This document shows, piece by piece, positions 33,175-40,757 of a stretch of 64,000 nt of DNA. The stretch is from Paraburkholderia acidipaludis NBRC 101816 (GTDB taxonomy: Bacteria > Pseudomonadota > Gammaproteobacteria > Burkholderiales > Burkholderiaceae), in the NCBI RefSeq assembly GCF_000684975.1, contig NZ_BAXZ01000017.1:124001-188000 (forward strand), in the 5' to 3' direction. The notes beneath the pieces are model-generated. The model ran no database searches. It was not told the origin of the DNA and was given only the letters and a program-made list of their open reading frames with translations. Each line of letters begins with the position of its first letter. Position 1 is the first letter of the stretch. The translations under genes were made by a program, and so were the position numbers.

Positions 33175-34056
33175 TCAACCGCTCACGCCCAGCACCACGC
33201 TCGACGCCTTGAAAACGGCCGTCGCCGCCGCACCGGGGGCAAGCCCGAGTGCCTCGATGCTTGAGTCCGTCACGACCGCCGCAATCACCGTGGCTCCCGG
33301 CAATTCCAGCGTCACTTCGGCATTCACGGCTCCGCGCCGCACCTGACTCACCGTGCCACCCAGGCGGTTGCGCGCCGATAGTCGCGCGGCATCCCCGGCT
33401 TCTCCCGCCACCAACACTACCGACGACGCCTTCACAAGCGCAACGGCTGCAGCGCCTTCGACGAGCCCCAGCGCTTCCGTACTTTCACGCGTCACCACGG
33501 CCACCACCGTCTGACCGCCCGGCAATGCCAACGACACCTCGTCGTTCACCTCGCCCCGCAGGATCGCCGCAACGGTGCCGTAAAGGTAATTGCGCGCGCT
33601 CGTCCGCAGGCCGAAGCGCCCGAGGAGCGCGAGATCGCTATCGACGCTGCCCGCGGCATCCGCCCCGCCAAGCGCCGCCGCAGCGGCTGCCGCCCGCTCC
33701 AGAAAGCGCCGATGCTCGCGCTCGAGAACGCGCCACGTGTCGATGAGACGCAGCGCGCGCGGCGTGAGCGTCGTGCCGCCGCCGCCCTTGCCGCCCGTCG
33801 CGCGAATCACGAGCGGCTCGCCGGCGAGATTGTTCATGGCGTCGATGGCGTCCCATGCGGCCTTGTAGCTCATGCCGACCGCCTTGGCGGCGCCGGTGAT
33901 CGAGCCGGTCTCGCGAATCGCGGCGAGGAGCCCGATGCGGGCCGCACCGCCCAGCATCTGGGGTCCGGACTGAAACCAGAGCGAACCGCCGACACCGAGT
34001 TCGAGCGCGGGCTCTGACGCCGCGGTCGATGGCAGATCATGGGAGGGAGAATTCAT
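33175..34056 (-). CDS. modE: ModE-type molybdate-responsive regulator
   Basis: This is a 293-residue regulator. The N-terminal winged helix covers residues 30-140, with ARIGLLAAIRETGSITGAAK, MSYKAAWDAIDAMNN and the glycine-rich ATGGKGGGGTTLTPRALRLI. Two tandem molybdate-binding (TOBE/Mop) domains follow at about 155-222 and 225-290, each starting SARNYLYG or SARNRLGG. ModE binds molybdate and represses mod transport genes. No modABC or molybdenum enzyme is adjacent, so its targets must be elsewhere. Confidence 0.92.
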   Translation of the reverse strand: MNSPSHDLPSTAASEPALELGVGGSLWFQSGPQMLGGAARIGLLAAIRETGSITGAAKAVGMSYKAAWDAIDAMNNLAGEPLVIRATGGKGGGGTTLTPRALRLIDTWRVLEREHRRFLERAAAAAAALGGADAAGSVDSDLALLGRFGLRTSARNYLYGTVAAILRGEVNDEVSLALPGGQTVVAVVTRESTEALGLVEGAAAVALVKASSVVLVAGEAGDAARLSARNRLGGTVSQVRRGAVNAEVTLELPGATVIAAVVTDSSIEALGLAPGAAATAVFKASSVVLGVSG

Positions 34057-34131
34057 CGTCGTGGCGAGAGGGGCGAAGCGCGCGTTCGGGTATCCCGATT
34101 ATAGAGACGGGGCATCTGTGCGCCGCGCACT

Positions 34132-35718
34132 TCAATCACGCGGAACCTTGGGCCGGCTCAGCTCGCGCAGCAGGCGCTCGCCGTCCTTCGCCGTATAGCG
34201 CTTGACGGCTTCGCACCAGCCGCGCGCAAAGCCAAGCTGATACGGCTCGACCTCCATCCCTTCGATGAAGCGCAGCCCGACGGCCGCATCGTTGCCGTCG
34301 CCGAGCACAGTCTGCAGCCGCGCGAGCGCGCGTGCCGTCTCCGTTCGCGTACGCCGCGAAAGGAGCGGCGTAAAGAACTCCAGCGTGTAGCGCAGATACT
34401 TCGCATTGATGCGCGCGCGATGCCGGCTGGCTTCGTCGAGCGCGGTGAGATTCTTCGTTTCGGCGAGGAGCGTGTAGTAGCGCCGCACCCGTTTTCGCGC
34501 GTGCTCGTGCAGCGAGCGTGCGAACTCGCCGTCCGCCGCCGCACGGTCAGCCAACGCGGCCAGCCAGCGCAGCCACGCCAGAGCGAGGTGTGCATAGCGC
34601 GGCGAGCGCAAGGCATCGCGCACGCGTGCGCGCGCGGCAAGCCGCTCCGAATCCGCAGCCGCACGCACGGCCTCCCAGCGCGCGGGGTCGACGTCGGCTG
34701 CGGCCAGCGCGGGCAGCGTCGATTCCACGAAGACATCGCGGTCGCGCGCATCGCCGAGCAGGTCGCCCAGCCACGCCAGGTCGGGCTTGAGGCGCGCGGT
34801 CCAGGTCTCGTCCTGCCAACGCTTGAAGATCCGCATCGCCGTGCGCAGCCGCCGCTGCGACACACGCATCTGGTGAATGAATTCGGTCTTCGGCGAATCG
34901 CGCACGCCTGCGTCGTTGCCGAACCACTGCGCGCTGATGTTGCGCCCGATCGCGACAAGCGCCGCTTCGTCCGTGTCCGCGCCCGCCAGATCGACCGGCG
35001 CGGCGCGCTGGGCCTCGGCGTCGCCGGCCAGACTGCCGGACGCGGCGCGCTCCAGGGCATCCGTCATGCGCACGAACGCGGGCGCATCCGTGCTCGCCGC
35101 GTCGACCAGCGTATCGCCGCAGGCGAACAGCGCCTGCACGATGGGCGCGGCTTCGGCGCCCTCGGGCCAGGGCGCGCGCAGACGCAGTTCATGCAGGCAA
35201 GGCGGATCGCTGGCCGCGTCATCCGGCGCCGTTCGTTCGCGCAAGCCCGACTCCAGGATCAGTTCGGCCTCGACGCCATCGCACTTCCAAGGCCACCGAT
35301 AGCGCGCGCACTCCAGCGCGGCGACGGCAACCGGCTCGCCAGCGGCGGCAAGCGCCTCGCGAAACGGCTCCGGCGCCGCGTCGAAGAGCGCATTGGCCAT
35401 GCCGTCCGCATCGAGCGGCGCAGCGAAGATCGGCGTGAGCGCCGTGACGCCCGGCGTGACGGTGCGGCGGCGCGAGACCGTCACTTCGCGCGCGCCGTCG
35501 CGCGTTTCGACGGCGATCCGCCAGCCGTCCCGAGCCAGCAGCGCTTCGCGGTCGAATACGACGGTGGTGATGCGCTCGCCCTGTGCCGTGGGCGCGGCAA
35601 GCTGTGGCAGCGTGGCAGTGAACAACGCCTGTGCCGCGTCTGACCGCCCGTTTTCGTCAGTCGCGGGGCACGGCATGGGAACGACGATATCCAGCACGAT
35701 TTCGAGGACACGAACCAT
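34132..35718 (-). CDS. CHAD-domain protein with a degenerate CYTH-like N-terminus
   Basis: This is a 528-residue protein. The C-terminal CHAD domain (about 265-525) is rich in conserved histidines and arginines: TEFIHQMRVSQRRLRTAMRI, GDARDRDVFVE and RHRARINAKYLRYTLEFF. CHAD domains bind polyphosphate. The N-terminal 200 residues resemble CYTH (VVFDREALLARDGWRIAVET, then VEAELILESG) but lack the ExExK motif, so triphosphatase activity is doubtful. The PPK2 gene begins 670 bases away. The 248 bases upstream hold no gene besides the promoter noted for the DUF465 gene. Confidence 0.85.
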   Translation of the reverse strand: MVRVLEIVLDIVVPMPCPATDENGRSDAAQALFTATLPQLAAPTAQGERITTVVFDREALLARDGWRIAVETRDGAREVTVSRRRTVTPGVTALTPIFAAPLDADGMANALFDAAPEPFREALAAAGEPVAVAALECARYRWPWKCDGVEAELILESGLRERTAPDDAASDPPCLHELRLRAPWPEGAEAAPIVQALFACGDTLVDAASTDAPAFVRMTDALERAASGSLAGDAEAQRAAPVDLAGADTDEAALVAIGRNISAQWFGNDAGVRDSPKTEFIHQMRVSQRRLRTAMRIFKRWQDETWTARLKPDLAWLGDLLGDARDRDVFVESTLPALAAADVDPARWEAVRAAADSERLAARARVRDALRSPRYAHLALAWLRWLAALADRAAADGEFARSLHEHARKRVRRYYTLLAETKNLTALDEASRHRARINAKYLRYTLEFFTPLLSRRTRTETARALARLQTVLGDGNDAAVGLRFIEGMEVEPYQLGFARGWCEAVKRYTAKDGERLLRELSRPKVPRD

Positions 35719-35876
35719 GAACGCTCCAGAGATCGATCGGAGGGCGAAACAAGGTGGCGGAAGGAATCGAAACGGCGACGGCAGGCCCTATGTCCCCAAT
35801 AGTACAACGGCCTGTTCGCTGTGGCGCGGATGCCGAAGCGCGGCAGTCGGGCACATCCTCTCCCATGCCCGCGTGA

Positions 35877-35906
35877 CTTGACTATTATCAAGACAGCAAA
35901 TATGCG
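35877..35906 (+). promoter_or_regulatory. promoter candidate for the DUF465 gene
   Basis: TTGACT (35878-35883) and TATGCG (35901-35906) are 17 bases apart. CTTGA-N6-TCAAG (35877-35892) is an inverted repeat over the -35. Confidence 0.4.
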
Positions 35907-35966
35907 ACAGTGAAAAAATACTTACACATTGATTCCATCAATTCCAATATCTATAAGGAGTATTGA

Positions 35967-36185
35967 GTGTTCCCGGAATTCAGAGACTTGATTTCGCGCC
36001 TGAAGACGGAGGACGAGCATTTCGCACGGATCTTCCATCGCCACAACGAACTGGATCAGCGGATCAAAAATAGGGAAGCGGGTCTCGTGCCGGCCAACGG
36101 CATGGAGATCGAGCAACTGAAGAAAGAAAAGCTGCAGCTCAAGGACTCGCTGTACCAGATCCTTCGCAAAGCCTCGAACGCCTGA
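35967..36185 (+). CDS. DUF465/YdcH-family small protein
   Basis: This 72-residue protein starts at GTG with a perfect AAGGAG 6 bases upstream. The sequence MFPEFRDLISRLKTEDEHFA, followed by NELDQRIKNREAG and EIEQLKKEKLQLKDSLYQIL, fits DUF465, a helical hairpin family of unknown function. The strong ribosome-binding site suggests high expression. Confidence 0.88.
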   Translation: MFPEFRDLISRLKTEDEHFARIFHRHNELDQRIKNREAGLVPANGMEIEQLKKEKLQLKDSLYQILRKASNA

Positions 36186-36193
36186 CCACGCTG

Positions 36194-36272
36194 GGCGCGG
36201 GCTCGCCAGCCATGTCTCGCGCCGGCAGGCGCGCGCGTCGATTGTGTCTGCGCGAATACGCGAGCCCGCGCC
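36194..36272. other. 13-base inverted repeat between the DUF465 gene and ppk2
   Basis: GGCGCGGGCTCGC (36194-36206) and GCGAGCCCGCGCC (36260-36272) are perfect complements 53 bases apart. They start 9 bases after the DUF465 gene. No U-tract follows. They could form a large RNA stem in the intergenic transcript. Confidence 0.45.
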
Positions 36273-36336
36273 ACGGCCGCATCCGGCGCTCGTCCGAGCC
36301 CGGCAGCCTCGCAGCCCCTGCCATCTCTTCATCCGC

Positions 36337-36360
36337 AAGCGTCGCCTGCGTGCGACGCTT
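36337..36360 (+). other. hairpin 30 bases before ppk2
   Basis: AAGCGTCGC (36337-36345) pairs with GCGACGCTT (36352-36360) across CTGCGT. It lies directly upstream of the ppk2 start and may be a leader hairpin. Confidence 0.4.
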
Positions 36361-36389
36361 GTGCCCTATACGACGCAGAATCGATACGT

Positions 36390-37514
36390 ATGCCGAACTC
36401 GAGCCACGATACGCCGTCTTCCACTCACTCCCTCACACCCGAACACACGCCTCATGGCGCCGGCCGCAGCACCCGGGTGCCGGCCGTCACGCCCCGCAGC
36501 GCTGAACTGCGCACCGTCGACGATCGCGTCGAAGCCGCCGCCCAAATCATCGCGGGCACCGTGCAGGATCTCGTCTTGGCAAGCACCGCAACCAGCGAAT
36601 CGCCGTCGTCGCTGCTCGATTCGATTGCGGCAATCATGAAAGGCTTGTCGCCCGACGAAGTCGCGCAACTGCGCAGCATGATCCTGGACGGCAACCCCGC
36701 CGACTGGGGAACCGCACGCACGCGGCACCCTGACGACGAACTCGCGCCCGGCTGGCGCGACGGCGACTATCCGTACCGCCACCTGATGTCGCGCCGTGCC
36801 TACGAGCGGCAGAAATACCGTCTGCAGGTCGAGTTGCTGAAGCTCCAGGCGTGGGTGCGCGAGACCGGCCAGCGCGTGGTGATTCTGTTCGAGGGACGCG
36901 ACGCGGCCGGCAAAGGCGGCACGATCAAGCGTTTCATGGAGCACATGAACCCGCGCGGCGCCCGGGTGGTTGCGCTGGAAAAACCCACCGAGGTCGAGCG
37001 CGGCCAATGGTACTTTCAGCGCTACGTGCAGCATCTGCCATCGGCAGGCGAGATCGTGCTGTTCGACCGCTCGTGGTACAACCGCGCGGGCGTCGAGCGC
37101 GTAATGGGCTTCTGCACGCCAGGCGAATATGGCGAGTTCATGCAGCAGGTGCCCGAGTTCGAACGCCAGTTGATCCGCAGCGGCATCCACCTGATCAAGT
37201 TCTGGTTCTCGGTGAGCCGCGCCGAGCAACGCCGCCGCTTCAAGGAACGCAAGGTGCACCCGCTCAAGCAATGGAAGCTGAGCCCCGTCGATCTGGCGTC
37301 GCTCGACAAGTGGGACGACTACACGCTCGCGAAAGAAACGATGTTCTCGCAAACCGATACGGCCGACGCGCCCTGGACCGTGATCCGCTCGGACTGCAAA
37401 AAGCGCGCGCGCCTGAACGCGATGCGCTACGTGCTGCACAAGCTTCCTTATGCGAGCCGCGATCCCGAAACCATCGGCTCTGTCGATCCGCTGCTCGTGA
37501 GCCGCGCGCTTTAG
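36390..37514 (+). CDS. ppk2: polyphosphate kinase 2 (PPK2)
   Basis: This 374-residue kinase transfers phosphate between polyphosphate and nucleoside diphosphates. The Walker A is VILFEGRDAAGKGGTIKRF and Walker B is IVLFDRSWYNRAGVERVMG. The core runs from about residue 115 to 360, and the first 110 residues are polar and poorly conserved. A single PPK2 domain of this type usually favours making NTPs from polyphosphate. The start at 36390 (MPNSSHDTPSSTHSL) has no strong ribosome-binding site. With the CHAD protein it forms a polyphosphate neighbourhood. Confidence 0.93.
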   Translation: MPNSSHDTPSSTHSLTPEHTPHGAGRSTRVPAVTPRSAELRTVDDRVEAAAQIIAGTVQDLVLASTATSESPSSLLDSIAAIMKGLSPDEVAQLRSMILDGNPADWGTARTRHPDDELAPGWRDGDYPYRHLMSRRAYERQKYRLQVELLKLQAWVRETGQRVVILFEGRDAAGKGGTIKRFMEHMNPRGARVVALEKPTEVERGQWYFQRYVQHLPSAGEIVLFDRSWYNRAGVERVMGFCTPGEYGEFMQQVPEFERQLIRSGIHLIKFWFSVSRAEQRRRFKERKVHPLKQWKLSPVDLASLDKWDDYTLAKETMFSQTDTADAPWTVIRSDCKKRARLNAMRYVLHKLPYASRDPETIGSVDPLLVSRAL

Positions 37515-37548
37515 GCTGCTGCTCCAAGTCCTACTCTACGTTCCAGCA

Positions 37549-37578
37549 CCGCCGCGCGCCCTCCCCGGCGCGCGGCGG
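37549..37578. terminator. strong GC hairpin between convergent ppk2 and tautomerase genes
   Basis: CCGCCGCGCGCC (37549-37560) pairs with GGCGCGCGGCGG (37567-37578) across CTCCCC. A pyrimidine-rich tract follows on the plus strand. It probably stops both genes. Confidence 0.55.
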
Positions 37579-37603
37579 CCTTCCCTCTCTCTTTCCTGCC
37601 TCG

Positions 37604-37987
37604 TTACGTCGCGTACTGCGCGATGCCGTTGCCGAACGACCAGTTCTCGCGCGCCACGTCAATGAGCGTGACGAATACATCCTCGGGCCGCACGCCCGGA
37701 CTTTCCGCGAGATTGCGCGCGATCTGGGCGTACAACGCCTTCTTCTGATCCTGCCCGCGCGTGTTGTTCACGGTGATCTGAATCATCACGAGGTTGTCGC
37801 TACGCTCGATGCCCAGATAGTGACGGCCGAAGAAAAAGTTCTCGGCGTCGTGCTCGTTGATGACCATGAAAAGGTCGTCTTCGGGCACCTTGAACACCTC
37901 CATCAGCGCACCATGCACGCCCTTCACGAGGGCTTCACGGTATTCGGCGGGCTTGCCGGCGCGAACGGCGATTCGGGTAAATGGCAT
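37604..37987 (-). CDS. tautomerase-superfamily protein
   Basis: This is a 127-residue protein. After removal of Met the N-terminal proline (MPFTRIAVRAGKPAEYREAL) is the expected catalytic base of the tautomerase superfamily. The central FMVINEHDAENFFFGRHYLG and LVMIQITVNNTRG segments fit the longer, MSAD-like members. The substrate is unknown. GGAG lies 8 bases before the ATG at 37987. It reads divergently from a LysR regulator 100 bases away, which probably controls it. Confidence 0.85.
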   Translation of the reverse strand: MPFTRIAVRAGKPAEYREALVKGVHGALMEVFKVPEDDLFMVINEHDAENFFFGRHYLGIERSDNLVMIQITVNNTRGQDQKKALYAQIARNLAESPGVRPEDVFVTLIDVARENWSFGNGIAQYAT

Positions 37988-38060
37988 GTCGTTCTCCTTC
38001 GGTGAATGGACATGCACAAGCATAGGCAAGCGCTATCATAATAAACAGACATAGCTGGAT

Positions 38061-38089
38061 ATTTCATTCATTTAATTTGGAAATGAAAT
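38061..38089. promoter_or_regulatory. inverted repeat overlapping the lysR start
   Basis: ATTTCATT (38061-38068) and AATGAAAT (38082-38089) flank 13 bases in the AT-rich gap between the tautomerase and lysR genes. The right arm includes the first bases of the lysR start codon. It is a candidate autoregulatory LysR site. Confidence 0.45.
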
Positions 38090-38942
38090 GACCCCGACAC
38101 TCGACCTGGACGCCGTCCGCGCCTTCGTACTGGTGGCCGAGCTGCGCAGCTTCACGCGCGCCGCCGACGCGCTCGACACCACGCAATCCGCCGTCAGCCT
38201 CAAACTCAAGCGGCTCGAGCGGCACCTCGAGCGACAGTTGCTGGAACGCACGCCGCGCGTCGTGCGGCTTTCCGCCGACGGCCTCGCCTTCCTGCATGCC
38301 GCACGCGATCTGCTCGGCGCGCATGAGCGCGCGCTTGGCGCGTTTGGCGGCGACGAGCGGCGCCTCGCGCTCGGGCTGAGCGAGCATGTTGCCGATGCGC
38401 AGCTTGCCCGCCAGCTCGCGGGTCTGCGCGCGCACGACCCGGCGCTCGTGATCGAGCTGCATCTGGGGCAGTCGGCGGCGCTGCTCGCGCAGTACGACGA
38501 GCGCCGGCTCGACGCCGTGATCGCCCGTCAGGACGAAGACGAACTGCCGCGCGGCGGCGCGCAGCCGCTCTTCGCCGAGCCGCTGGTCTGGCTGGCCGCC
38601 CCAGGGTTTCAGTGGCAGCCGGGCACGCGGTTGCCGCTCGCGCTGCTCACCGCTCCGTGCGCGGTGCGTACGACGGCCATCCGCGCGCTCGACGCCGCGG
38701 ACATAGGTTGGGAAGAAGTGTTCGTGGGCGGCGGAGTCGCCGCCGTCGGCGCGGCGCTGGAGGCAGGTCTCGCCGTTTCGCCGCTGGCGCGGCGGGTGGC
38801 GCCGCGCACGCTTGTCGACGTGGGATCGCGGTTCGACTTGCCTGCACTGCCCGTCTCACGTGTGCAGTTGCACTCCCGCGTGCGCGAGCCGCGCTCGGCG
38901 GCCACGCTGCAATTGCTCGCCGCCAGCCTGGGATCGGGTTGA
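38088..38942 (+). CDS. LysR-family transcriptional regulator
   Basis: This 284-residue regulator has a helix-turn-helix at residues 5-65 (FTRAADALDTTQSAVSLKLK). The effector domain is about 90-280, with LYxxRLDAVIARQDED-like ERRLDAVIARQDE and LVWLAAPGFQW. The effector is unknown; control of the divergent tautomerase is the simplest guess. The start at 38088 is preceded by GGAAA. It has no MetR-like hallmarks. Confidence 0.85.
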   Translation: MTPTLDLDAVRAFVLVAELRSFTRAADALDTTQSAVSLKLKRLERHLERQLLERTPRVVRLSADGLAFLHAARDLLGAHERALGAFGGDERRLALGLSEHVADAQLARQLAGLRAHDPALVIELHLGQSAALLAQYDERRLDAVIARQDEDELPRGGAQPLFAEPLVWLAAPGFQWQPGTRLPLALLTAPCAVRTTAIRALDAADIGWEEVFVGGGVAAVGAALEAGLAVSPLARRVAPRTLVDVGSRFDLPALPVSRVQLHSRVREPRSAATLQLLAASLGSG

Positions 38943-38990
38943 GCGAGCGCGGTGCGGCGTGTGCCGGCGCGCGTCCGGATAGCTCGGAGA

Positions 38991-39467
38991 TCAGCCGAGG
39001 ATGGGCGGAAGCTCGCGCGACTGCGTGGCGAACGGATGCGCCGGCGGCACGGCAGGCGCCTGCACCATCAGCTTGCGATGGGCAGCGGGACGCGCTGCCG
39101 CGGGCTTCGCCGGCATGCGCGCCGCTTTCTTGCCCGCTTTCTCGTGAGCCGCGCCGGCATGCGATTCGGCACGCCGCGCCTCTGTGTGGGCCTTCGAGGA
39201 AGACGCCGGTGCGTGAGCGCCGACGGTATGCGCTTTCGCCTTAGCGTGCGTCGCACCCTTCGCGCCATGCACGGCATGCCCGGATCGGTGCACGGCGCCG
39301 GCGCGCCGCCCCGCAGCCTTCGGCGCATGCCGCTGCCCATCGCGCTTGCCCGCATGCGCCACGCTCCCGCGCGCCTGCGCTGAAGTCGAAGTCACCGCTC
39401 CTTGCCCTGCGGCCGCAGCCGCCGTCGCCATCCACATTGCCGCGAACACCACCACTGCTTTGCACAC
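38991..39467 (-). CDS. secreted Ala/His/Lys-rich low-complexity protein
   Basis: This 158-residue protein has a signal peptide, MCKAVVVFAAMWMATAAAAA, with likely cleavage near residue 20. The mature part is strongly basic and built of Ala, His, Lys, Arg and Gly, for example KRDGQRHAPKAAGRRAGAVH and EKAGKKAARMPAKPAAARP, like histone H1 tails. No domain is recognised. GGAGGCG precedes the ATG closely, which supports a real gene. It reads divergently from the toxin-antitoxin operon. Confidence 0.65.
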   Translation of the reverse strand: MCKAVVVFAAMWMATAAAAAGQGAVTSTSAQARGSVAHAGKRDGQRHAPKAAGRRAGAVHRSGHAVHGAKGATHAKAKAHTVGAHAPASSSKAHTEARRAESHAGAAHEKAGKKAARMPAKPAAARPAAHRKLMVQAPAVPPAHPFATQSRELPPILG

Positions 39468-39529
39468 ATCGCCTCCGAATGCCCATCTTGTCTCAGCGTT
39501 ATCGGGCGGCGATTATACCCAACCAGAAC

Positions 39530-39562
39530 TTGCAATAATCCATATATGGACTAAGATTTAGT
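39530..39562 (+). promoter_or_regulatory. toxin-antitoxin promoter with two palindromes
   Basis: TTGCAA (39530-39535) and TAAGAT (39552-39557) are 16 bases apart. The perfect palindrome TCCATATATGGA (39539-39550) fills the spacer, and ACTAA-GAT-TTAGT (39550-39562) covers the -10. The antitoxin probably binds here to repress its own operon. Confidence 0.65.
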
Positions 39563-39586
39563 AAAAGTTCATTTCAGGACTCAATC

Positions 39587-40021
39587 ATGTCTCATGCGAT
39601 TGCCGCATCGTCAGCCGCTCCGGCCCGGCGACCGGGCGCCGAGCCCACGCTTACCCAGATGTCGGCTGCCGGCCTGCGCGCCTTTTTCAACATCGCGCAC
39701 GACTGGGACCTCACCGTCGACGAACAGATCGTCCTGCTCGGCACCCCCGGCCGCTCGACCTTCTTCAAATGGAAGCAGGCGCCCGAAAGCGCGCGCCTTG
39801 GCCGCGACACGCTGGAACGCCTCTCCCTGCTGCTCGGCATCTACAAGGCCTTGCAGATTCTCCTGCCCCAGCCCGCCGCCGCGGACGCCTGGATCAAACG
39901 CCCCAACAGCGCACCGCCTTTCGGCGGCCGGCGCGCGCTCGACCGCATGCTGGCCGGCAATGTCAGCGATCTCGTGGCGGTACGGCAGTATCTGGACGCG
40001 ATGCGGGGCGGCTGGGCGTGA
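39587..40021 (+). CDS. Xre/MbcA/ParS-type antitoxin of a RES toxin
   Basis: This 144-residue protein has an Xre-like domain near residues 25-75 (LTVDEQIVLLGTPGRSTFFK) and a MbcA/ParS toxin-binding domain, with RLSLLLGIYKALQILLPQP, ADAWIKRPN and PPFGGRRALDRMLAGNVSDL. These are the standard parts of antitoxins paired with RES toxins. AGGA lies 7 bases before the ATG. The stop overlaps the toxin start, so both are cotranslated. Confidence 0.9.
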   Translation: MSHAIAASSAAPARRPGAEPTLTQMSAAGLRAFFNIAHDWDLTVDEQIVLLGTPGRSTFFKWKQAPESARLGRDTLERLSLLLGIYKALQILLPQPAAADAWIKRPNSAPPFGGRRALDRMLAGNVSDLVAVRQYLDAMRGGWA

Positions 40022-40719
40022 CGCAAACGAACTGGCAGGACCGCTGGCGCAGCACGCCGCTCACCTGGTCGCCCGCGTACCGGGTCATTCCCACCCGCTT
40101 TCCCGCCGTGAACCTGTTCGACCGCGTGGCATCGGCGGAAGACTTCGAGGCGCTTTACGCGCTCGAAGCGCTGACCAACGACCGCCTGCGCACCGAAACG
40201 GGCGAACTCGATCTGGTGCCGCGCGAGGAGCGCCGCTTCGGGCCGGGCTACGGCCCGATCATGGCCGCCTTCACGCATCTGAATCCGCAGGGCAGCCGCT
40301 TTTCGGACGGCACGTATGGCGTGTTCTACTGCGCCCGCGCGAAAGAGACCGCCATTGCCGAAACGCGCTATCACTCCGCGCTGTTCCTCGCGGCAACCGA
40401 CGAACCGCCGCTGCGCCAGCAAATGCGGCTCTACACCGTCACGGCCGCGGGCGAGGTGGTGGACCTGCGCGACGATCCCACCGCCGACCCCGCCGTGCTC
40501 GCGCCCGACAACTACGCGGCAGGCCAGGCGCTAGGGCGCGCGGTGCGGACCGCAGGAGCGCCCGGCATCGTCTATCCCTCGGTGCGTCATGCGGGCGGCG
40601 AATGCCTCGCCGCGTTGCGCACGTCGCTCGTGCGGGCATGCCATCACGCGGCCTACCTCGAATACAACTGGAACGGGCATGTCATCGACATGGTGTTCGA
40701 GTTGAACCGCATCGGTTGA
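40018..40719 (+). CDS. RES-domain toxin (NAD-depleting)
   Basis: This 233-residue protein starts at GTG (VTQTNWQDRWRSTPLTWS), overlapping the antitoxin stop (GTGA). The RES core includes the conserved arginine in YRVIPTRFPA, the glutamate in AKETAIAETRYH and the serine in GIVYPSVRHAGGECLA. Characterised RES toxins degrade NAD+ and stop growth. It is somewhat longer than minimal RES toxins (about 150-170 residues) because of an N-terminal extension. The gene looks intact. Confidence 0.9.
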   Translation: MTQTNWQDRWRSTPLTWSPAYRVIPTRFPAVNLFDRVASAEDFEALYALEALTNDRLRTETGELDLVPREERRFGPGYGPIMAAFTHLNPQGSRFSDGTYGVFYCARAKETAIAETRYHSALFLAATDEPPLRQQMRLYTVTAAGEVVDLRDDPTADPAVLAPDNYAAGQALGRAVRTAGAPGIVYPSVRHAGGECLAALRTSLVRACHHAAYLEYNWNGHVIDMVFELNRIG

Positions 40720-40757
40720 AGGGCCGGCAAGGGCGAGCAAGAGCGCCCTATGCTCGC

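Noticed and set aside
36244..36639. ORF ahead of and overlapping the ppk2 start
   Set aside because: It has Arg/Pro-rich composition without homology and overlaps the PPK2 N-terminus in another frame.
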